A DNA stretch of 5,321 nt, from assembly GCA_009885905.1 (NCBI GenBank), contig VFJU01000484.1, positions 1 through 5,321 on the forward strand. The letters are read 5' to 3'. The notes below the pieces were generated by a model that saw only the letters and a program-made list of their open reading frames with translations, had not been told where the DNA came from and did not search any database. Below, one piece after another: positions 1 to 5,321 of this stretch (its first letter is position 1; each line of letters starts with the position of its first letter). The position numbers and the translations under genes were made by a program. The stretch comes from Verrucomicrobiota bacterium (GTDB lineage: Bacteria > Verrucomicrobiota > Verrucomicrobiia > Verrucomicrobiales > Akkermansiaceae).

Positions 1-896
1 ATCCTAGTAAAGATCTCGTCTGGAATGCATCCATGAAAGACTGGTTGCCCGCAGGACAAGTGCCGGGATTATTCAGCAACGTCGTTGTTCCATCTGATCC
101 TAACACCACGCCTCTCGCCGCACAGATTCTTACTGAAATAAACCCAGGCAGTGATCGGGTGGATGCAGTCGCTTGTCTCAAACGTGGATTCACTCTAACA
201 ACCAGAAATATCGGGACGGTCATACTTGTAATGATCACCTACATCGCCGTGACTGCGATGGTAAACCTCAGCTTGGTCTGGATGGATAGCACGCTGAGCC
301 TCGTCAAAAACGATACAATCGAAACAGTTGCAGGAGGTACACAGACCGCAGCTGCTAGCCAAATCATGGCAAGCTTTCAGCAAAATGACAGCGTGCCTCA
401 CCAATTCATCCGTCAGATTATAGCCTTGTTTCTATCGATCGGACTGACTCGAATCGGACTGAATCTTGTCTCTGGCAAACCCGTGACGATTGGTATGCTC
501 TTCAGTGGCGCTGGCAAATTACTTCCTGTCATTGCGAGCTCTCTAATTTACTTCACCGCGGTCACAATCGGTCTGTTTTTGTTAGTGATTCCAGGCATCT
601 ACATTGCACTACGATACGGTCAATACCTCTTCGCCATCGTCGATCGTGACATGGGCATTATCGAATCATTCCGCTACAGCTCCTCGCTTACCACCAATAA
701 CAGGACCAGTTTATTCACCCTCATGCTGCTCTATGTGGCCGTCTCCATCGCCGGGATTCTTGCGTTCTGCGTTGGGATTTTCTTTGCCATTCCAGTGATC
801 TTTCTGAGCAGCGTCGTCGCCTACCGCTGGATGCAATACGGACGCAAGGTCACGATGGACAAGCCCGGCACCACCATCCCGATGCTGGCAGATTAA
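1..896 (+). CDS. GYF_2-domain multi-pass membrane protein, 5'-truncated by the window edge
   Basis: The frame is open from the first bases, so the gene starts outside the window. The ATG at 33 is internal. The residues around it (LVWNASMKDWLPAG, then VPGLF) read as the C-terminal half of a GYF_2-like domain, whose usual pattern is LVW..GM..W.PA. Counting from that Met, a polar linker of about 45 residues follows. Hydrophobic segments lie at about 61-83, 126-145, 164-193 and 227-266, the last long enough for two helices. The stretch IPGIYIALRY (187-196), then VDRDMG and ESFRYS, resembles the membrane-domain superfamily that includes DUF975 and the membrane part of some glycerophosphodiester phosphodiesterases. 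No catalytic motif is visible, so function is unknown; a scaffold or regulatory membrane role is only a guess. The C-terminus is short and polar. The stop is TAA at 894-896, and dnaE follows after 144 bases. Confidence 0.85.
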   Translation, partial: PSKDLVWNASMKDWLPAGQVPGLFSNVVVPSDPNTTPLAAQILTEINPGSDRVDAVACLKRGFTLTTRNIGTVILVMITYIAVTAMVNLSLVWMDSTLSLVKNDTIETVAGGTQTAAASQIMASFQQNDSVPHQFIRQIIALFLSIGLTRIGLNLVSGKPVTIGMLFSGAGKLLPVIASSLIYFTAVTIGLFLLVIPGIYIALRYGQYLFAIVDRDMGIIESFRYSSSLTTNNRTSLFTLMLLYVAVSIAGILAFCVGIFFAIPVIFLSSVVAYRWMQYGRKVTMDKPGTTIPMLAD

Positions 897-935
897 GGAA
901 AGCTCTCGAATTTTTAGCAAAAGGCAGTACGCCCC

Positions 936-954
936 AACCCGTTAAAAACCCGTT
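936..954. repeat. Short tandem direct repeat AACCCGTT upstream of dnaE
   Basis: The 8-base word AACCCGTT occurs at 936-943 and again at 947-954, separated by three A residues. The copies repeat every 11 bases, about one helical turn, so a protein bound to both would sit on the same DNA face. The pair lies about 90 bases before the dnaE start codon and 40 bases after the stop of the upstream gene. It could be a regulatory site for dnaE, but a repeat this short may also be chance. Confidence 0.3.
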
Positions 955-1024
955 GGAGCGTCTCCCCGGAGGTCGGCTTTCACATTCTCACCAGCCTCCG
1001 CTTGCCCTCTGTCATCGGCTCGCT

Positions 1025-1028
1025 AAGG
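1025..1028 (+). promoter_or_regulatory. Weak Shine-Dalgarno-like AAGG before dnaE
   Basis: AAGG at 1025-1028 is the only purine-rich match to the anti-Shine-Dalgarno sequence close to the ATG at 1041. Twelve bases separate it from the start codon, more than the usual five to nine, so it is a weak site. It still fits the ATG at 1041 better than the in-frame TTG at 1002, which lies upstream of it. Confidence 0.3.
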
Positions 1029-1040
1029 TCGACTCGCCCG

Positions 1041-4000
1041 ATGTCCGAATCCTTCGTCCACCTTCACCTCCATACCGAGTTTTCACTGCTCGACGGCATG
1101 ATCCGCACCAAGGATCTTGCGCAACGCGCCAAAGAATTTGGAATGCCAGCGGTAGCAATGACCGACCACGGCAACCTATACGGAGCGATCAAATTTTACC
1201 AAGACTGCCACAAGGTCGGCGTGAAGCCGATCCTCGGTTGCGAAATCTATCTCGCACCGGGATCGATGCAGGACAAAAAAGAAGTTGTTGGTCGCAAACG
1301 TGCCACCCACATGACGCTGCTCGCAGAGAATAACGAGGGCTGGAACAACCTAAGCAAGCTCGTCTCCAAGGGAAATCTCGAAGGACTCTACTACGGTAAA
1401 CCACGTGTCGACCGCGAGACGCTCCGCGAATTTTCTAAAGGTATTATTTGCCTAACAGGATGCATATCAGGCCCCGTCAATGAATGGTTGCGAGCCGGAG
1501 ACGAAGAAAAAGCCCGCCAGACGCTGCTAGAAATCGTAGAAATTTACGGCAAAGAAAATACCTACGTAGAAATTCACAACCACGGACTTGAACCGCAACG
1601 ACTGGTTACACCTTATTTACTAAAGTTCGCAAAAGAAATGAACCTCAAGGTGGTCGCGGCGAATGACGTGCACTTTCTCAACAAACACGATCACGAGGCG
1701 CATGACGTGATGATCTGCATCGGCACCGGGAACTTGGTGATCGACGAAAACCGGATGCATTACACGCCGGAAGTTTATTTCAAAACCGCCGAGCAGATGC
1801 GCGAAATTTTTGCGGACGTGCCCGGTGCTTGCGATGCCACATTGGAAATCGCCGAGCGCTGCAATGTCTCTATCAAGCTAGACTCGACTAGCTCGGAGAA
1901 GTACCCGCAATTCGGTACGCCCGATGGCAGCCCGCGGGAGGAATACCTGATGAAAGTCTGCTGCGATGGCCTGGTGAAACGTTACGGCACGGAAAAAGCT
2001 GCCAGTCCTGAGATCGCAGACCGCTTGAAATACGAGGTCGAAACGATCAATAAATTAGGTTTCGCCTCCTACTTCCTTATCACTGCCGACTTCATCCAGT
2101 GGGCGCGCGATAACGATATCCCAGTAGGTCCTGGACGTGGCTCGGCGGCGGGATCGCTTGCGTCATACGCCATGGGTATCACTGACATTTGCCCACTGCG
2201 CTTCGGCTTATTGTTCGAGCGATTTCTCAACCCAGAACGTGTTAGCCCGCCCGACGTCGACATCGACTTCTGCCAGAGTCGCCGCGTTGAGGTTATAGAC
2301 TATGTTAGAAAAAAATATGGTGAACGCAGTGTTTCTCACATTATTACCTACGGCAAACTAGGTGCGAAAAGTGTACTGCGCGATGTCTGTCGCGTCATGG
2401 GGATTTCCTACGGCGAAGGCGACCGCATCGCCAAGATGATTGAGACAAAACCCGATATCAAACTCAAGGATGAGTACGAATCGAAACCTGAACTGAAGGA
2501 GCTCATCGAAAGTAGTACCACTTATCAACAACTCTGGAGCTACGCCACCAAGCTCGAAGGACTTGCTAGAAATGTCGGGGTCCACGCGGCCGGGGTCGTG
2601 ATCGGCGACCGCCCACTCGACGAACACGTCCCTCTCACCCGTGGCAATGAAGGCGAAGTCGTCACCCAGTACGACATGAAAGCCATCACCGATGTGGGTC
2701 TTCTCAAAATGGATTTCCTCGGCTTGAAAAACCTCACGGTGATTCACGAGGCGATTCAACACATCCGCAAACACACCCCAGATTTCACCATTGAAGCGAT
2801 CTCTCTAGAGGATTGGAAAACCTTTGAACTCCTCAACCGCGGCGAGACGATGGGCGTTTTCCAGCTCGAATCCGGCGGCATGGTCGAGACTTGCCGTAAG
2901 TATGCGATCGAGAAAATCGATGACATCATCGACCTTCTCGCCGTCTATCGCCCAGGCGCCATGCAGTTCATCGACCAGATGCTCGACGTAAAAAAAGGTC
3001 GCAAGCGAGCAATGTATGAACACCCGCTTCTCGAAGAAGTCTGTGGCAATACATTCGGAGTGATGATCTATCAGGAGCAGGTTCAGAATGCCGCCAAGTT
3101 ACTTGCCGGGTACTCGCTGGGTGGTGCCGACCTACTCCGCCGCGCGATGGGCAAGAAAGATCCTGTGGAAATGGAGAAGCAGCGGGCAAAATTTGTCGAA
3201 GGCGCGGCATCAACGAACAATATCGGCAAGAAACTTGCTGACCAGATCTTCGATAAGATTGCGATGTTCGCTGGGTACGGGTTTAATAAATCTCACTCCG
3301 CTTGTTACGGTCACATCTCTTACTGGACAGCGTATTTAAAGGCGAATCACTCCGTCGAATTCATGGCCGCCCTGCTTTCTAACGAGATTCACAATACCGA
3401 CAAAATCAGCGTTTTCGTCTCAGAGTGTCATCGGATGAACATAGAAATATTACCTCCTGACATCAATGCCTCGCAACTCCGCTTTACTCCTGAACTCACA
3501 CCGAATGGCTCCCAAGGTGTGCGCTACGGGCTCGCCGCCATCAAGAACTGCGGCGAGGGGGCCATGGCGATCACCATCGCCGAGCGAGAAAAAAATGGCA
3601 GCTTCACCTCGCTGGATGACTTTGCCGCGCGCCTCGATTCTAAGGTCGTCAACAAACGCATTCTCGAAAATCTCGCCAAAGCAGGCGCACTCGACTGGAC
3701 CGAAGAGACTCGCGCTGGCATGTGCGCTCGACTGGATCAAGTGGTCGCTTCGGCTTTGTCCGCGCAGCGCGACCGCGCGTCTGGTCAAGTTTCTATGTTT
3801 GATTCGATAGAATTTTCCGCTCCAGCAGCAAAGACGAAATCCACCCGTTCATCTCATCCGACTGTGGAAGAGTGGACGAAAGACGAACGTCTCGCTCATG
3901 AGAAGGAACTGTTAGGATTCTACGTCACCGGTCACCCGCTCGACAAATTCCGCAGTGTCATCGATTCTAATAAATATCGTCGTCTTGGCCTTATTGAGGA

Positions 4001-4520
4001 TTTAGATCTATCAAATCCACGCGAGCGCTACCCATTCGCCGGAATGGTACGATCACTCGACGCGAAAATGACCAAAACTGGCAAGCCGTTTGGCGTTTTA
4101 GTACTGGAAGATTTTACTGGCAGTGCAGAAATCATGCTGTGGGGTGAGACTTTCGTCCCCGCCCGTGATGCAGGTCTGCTAGAACCAGGTAAAATCATCA
4201 GGCTCAAAGGAAACATTCAGACAGACGACAGGACCGGAGGTCGTCGCATCACGGGTAACGAACTCTCAGAACTCAAGATCAAGCGCAGCGCAGCTAATGG
4301 CAAGGGCCCGTTAGAACTTACCCTTTCGACCACACGCCATAGCGACCGCGATCTCGCCGAAATCAAGGCCGCCCTCGCCGCGCATCCCGGATCCACACCG
4401 GTGCTAATGCATTTCCAGAACAGCTCTGGCCGACGAATCACTGTCGCCGCTGGCCAATCCTTCAACGTCAAGCGGACGGAAGAACTTGAAGAAGCACTCG
4501 GTCGCTGGCTCGAAAATTAA
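1041..4520 (+). CDS. dnaE: DNA polymerase III subunit alpha (DnaE)
   Basis: This is the catalytic subunit of the replicative DNA polymerase III holoenzyme, which extends primed DNA 5'->3' in the cytoplasm. It has 1159 residues, close to E. coli DnaE (1160). The PHP domain (about 5-280) opens with HLHLHTEFSLLDG. All nine PHP metal ligands known from mycobacterial DnaE1 have counterparts: H9, H11, D18, H43, E68, H90, C141, D209 and H211. The polymerase palm carries GPGRGSAAGSL (363-373) and PDVDIDFC (404-411). Its catalytic aspartates are D407, D409 and D558, matching E. coli D401, D403 and D555. The fingers contain VYRPGA, YQEQV and GYGFNKSHSACY. A helix-hairpin-helix region follows (about 860-886), then the clamp-binding motif QVSMF (916-920), an OB fold (about 997-1080) and a divergent C-terminal domain. 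The ATG at 1041 gives the family N-terminus MSESFVHLH. A TTG at 1002 would add 13 unrelated residues. The gene ends with TAA 17 bases before the omptin gene. Confidence 0.97.
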   Translation: MSESFVHLHLHTEFSLLDGMIRTKDLAQRAKEFGMPAVAMTDHGNLYGAIKFYQDCHKVGVKPILGCEIYLAPGSMQDKKEVVGRKRATHMTLLAENNEGWNNLSKLVSKGNLEGLYYGKPRVDRETLREFSKGIICLTGCISGPVNEWLRAGDEEKARQTLLEIVEIYGKENTYVEIHNHGLEPQRLVTPYLLKFAKEMNLKVVAANDVHFLNKHDHEAHDVMICIGTGNLVIDENRMHYTPEVYFKTAEQMREIFADVPGACDATLEIAERCNVSIKLDSTSSEKYPQFGTPDGSPREEYLMKVCCDGLVKRYGTEKAASPEIADRLKYEVETINKLGFASYFLITADFIQWARDNDIPVGPGRGSAAGSLASYAMGITDICPLRFGLLFERFLNPERVSPPDVDIDFCQSRRVEVIDYVRKKYGERSVSHIITYGKLGAKSVLRDVCRVMGISYGEGDRIAKMIETKPDIKLKDEYESKPELKELIESSTTYQQLWSYATKLEGLARNVGVHAAGVVIGDRPLDEHVPLTRGNEGEVVTQYDMKAITDVGLLKMDFLGLKNLTVIHEAIQHIRKHTPDFTIEAISLEDWKTFELLNRGETMGVFQLESGGMVETCRKYAIEKIDDIIDLLAVYRPGAMQFIDQMLDVKKGRKRAMYEHPLLEEVCGNTFGVMIYQEQVQNAAKLLAGYSLGGADLLRRAMGKKDPVEMEKQRAKFVEGAASTNNIGKKLADQIFDKIAMFAGYGFNKSHSACYGHISYWTAYLKANHSVEFMAALLSNEIHNTDKISVFVSECHRMNIEILPPDINASQLRFTPELTPNGSQGVRYGLAAIKNCGEGAMAITIAEREKNGSFTSLDDFAARLDSKVVNKRILENLAKAGALDWTEETRAGMCARLDQVVASALSAQRDRASGQVSMFDSIEFSAPAAKTKSTRSSHPTVEEWTKDERLAHEKELLGFYVTGHPLDKFRSVIDSNKYRRLGLIEDLDLSNPRERYPFAGMVRSLDAKMTKTGKPFGVLVLEDFTGSAEIMLWGETFVPARDAGLLEPGKIIRLKGNIQTDDRTGGRRITGNELSELKIKRSAANGKGPLELTLSTTRHSDRDLAEIKAALAAHPGSTPVLMHFQNSSGRRITVAAGQSFNVKRTEELEEALGRWLEN

Positions 4521-4537
4521 ACCAAATCAAAAATTAA

Positions 4538-5321
4538 ATGAAACAAATCATCATTATTGCACTCCTCACAGCGGGCACCTGCTTCGGTGGGGTAGATGAT
4601 AAAAACGTCGCAGTGATGCAGATGGAAATCAAAGAACTCAAAACATCGTTTTCGCTCGGATTCGGATACTTCCAAGCCACGGCCGATGAGATTGTTTACG
4701 GTGGCTCCTCAGAATCGGGAGAATTGAGTCACCTCGTATGGAAAACGCAGGAAGCTCTAACAGTGGAGGGCGGATTTCGGCACTCACTAAATGCTTGTTT
4801 GGATACCTATGCCGACTTCACCACCGCTCTGGTCGATCAAGGGCAGATGGTGGATGACGACTGGCTGGGATCCGGCACGCAATGGACGGATCGTTCGATT
4901 CATAACAACACGGAACTTGATGCCTATTGCAGGATCGATGCGGGTGTCGAATGGACATTTTTGGAGCGCGAATCCTCGGCGTATTCGGCGCTCTTCGGAT
5001 TTCGTTACATCGACATTGCATGGACGGCACGGGGTGGGTCCTACGTTTATTCTACGGATCCTGATGGAGGTCTATTCCGGGATGAGCGAGGGTCTTTTCC
5101 CCCGGACGAGAAGGGCATCTCATATCAGCAAAAGTTACCCGGACTTTACCTAGGGCCTCAGGCGGAATGGACATCGGGTCGTGTCAATCTAAGAGCCGCC
5201 GCCATTGGGGGGGTAACCATCGGCGCATCGGATAGCGACCAGCATTGGGCCCAAAACACTCAGTTTGAGGAAAAGTTTGACTCACAGGTCTTCTTCGAAC
5301 TGTCACTCGCCCTCAGGTATC
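4538..5321 (+). CDS. Omptin-family outer membrane protease (peptidase family A26), 3'-truncated by the window edge
   Basis: Omptins are ten-stranded outer-membrane beta-barrels that cleave proteins and peptides outside the cell, typically next to basic residues. The 261 visible codons begin with a short signal peptide (K2, hydrophobic 4-14, likely cleavage near CFGG at 15-18). Family landmarks follow in order: MVDDDW (104-109), WTD..S.H (116-122), TARGGSYVYS (163-172), FRDERGSFP (180-188) and SDSDQHW (231-237). Against E. coli OmpT (mature numbering), D106 and D108 match catalytic D83 and D85, and D234 and H236 match the D210/H212 dyad. E51 and D232 match the S1-pocket residues E27 and D208, and D118 matches D97. 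The OmpT lipopolysaccharide-contact residues Y134, E136 and R138 align with F155, Y157 and D159. Roughly 40-60 residues, the last barrel strands, should lie beyond the window. No Shine-Dalgarno sequence precedes the ATG; the leader is A-rich. The 17-base gap suggests possible co-transcription with dnaE. Family assignment is firm, substrate unknown. Confidence 0.93.
   Translation, partial: MKQIIIIALLTAGTCFGGVDDKNVAVMQMEIKELKTSFSLGFGYFQATADEIVYGGSSESGELSHLVWKTQEALTVEGGFRHSLNACLDTYADFTTALVDQGQMVDDDWLGSGTQWTDRSIHNNTELDAYCRIDAGVEWTFLERESSAYSALFGFRYIDIAWTARGGSYVYSTDPDGGLFRDERGSFPPDEKGISYQQKLPGLYLGPQAEWTSGRVNLRAAAIGGVTIGASDSDQHWAQNTQFEEKFDSQVFFELSLALRY

Noticed and set aside
961..970. Possible hairpin CTCC-CC-GGAG as a terminator of the first gene
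   Set aside because: The stem is four pairs with a two-base loop and no T run follows, so it is too weak to support.
953..986. Possible promoter with -35 TTGGAG and -10 CACATT upstream of dnaE
   Set aside because: The -10 match is poor and the spacing is about 22 bases; no better pair was found by eye, so no promoter is called.
953..1333. 126-codon open frame overlapping the dnaE start
   Set aside because: It is in another frame over the conserved PHP coding region, and its product is rich in Arg, Pro and His with no recognisable motif; it is a shadow of dnaE.
2358..2774. 138-codon minus-strand open frame inside dnaE
   Set aside because: It lies wholly opposite conserved polymerase coding sequence and has no domain pattern; the other minus-strand frames here are the same kind of shadow.
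4574..4582. Lipobox at the start of the omptin (AGTC around C15)
   Set aside because: The -3 to -1 residues Ala-Gly-Thr do not fit the lipobox pattern, and omptins are signal peptidase I substrates that fold into barrels.
4791..5153. 120-codon plus-strand open frame in another frame over the omptin gene
   Set aside because: The omptin frame carries an uninterrupted signal peptide and all family motifs, while this frame has none.

Overview
This 5.3 kb bacterial chromosomal window holds three genes, all on the + strand. They are the 3' part of a membrane protein gene (bases 1-896), a complete dnaE for the replicative DNA polymerase III alpha subunit (1041-4520), and the 5' part of an outer-membrane protease gene of the omptin family (4538 to the window end). 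I saw no RNA genes, mobile elements, CRISPR arrays or convincing terminators.

The organism is a Gram-negative bacterium, because an omptin needs an outer membrane. The DnaE has a full set of PHP-domain metal ligands, unlike E. coli DnaE. The first gene joins a GYF_2-like domain to a multi-pass membrane domain, and translation signals are weak. Together these suggest Verrucomicrobiota or a relative. That is an inference from family knowledge, not a database result, and I hold it at roughly even odds.

Layout: bases 1-896 encode the C-terminal end of a GYF_2-like domain followed by about five or six hydrophobic segments. The gene starts before the window. Bases 897-1040 (144 b) form the only real intergenic gap. 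It contains an 8-base direct repeat and presumably the dnaE promoter, which I could not place. Bases 1041-4520 encode a 1159-residue DnaE with intact PHP, polymerase, clamp-binding and OB-fold signatures. A 17-base A-rich gap separates it from the omptin gene, of which 261 codons are visible before the sequence ends.

The three products do not form an obvious pathway. DnaE replicates the chromosome in the cytoplasm, the first protein sits in a membrane with unknown function, and the omptin would act at the cell surface. The main point of interest is the omptin. It keeps all recognised catalytic and S1-pocket residues of E. coli OmpT, but several residues that OmpT uses to bind lipopolysaccharide are replaced. 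It also lies directly behind a replication gene.
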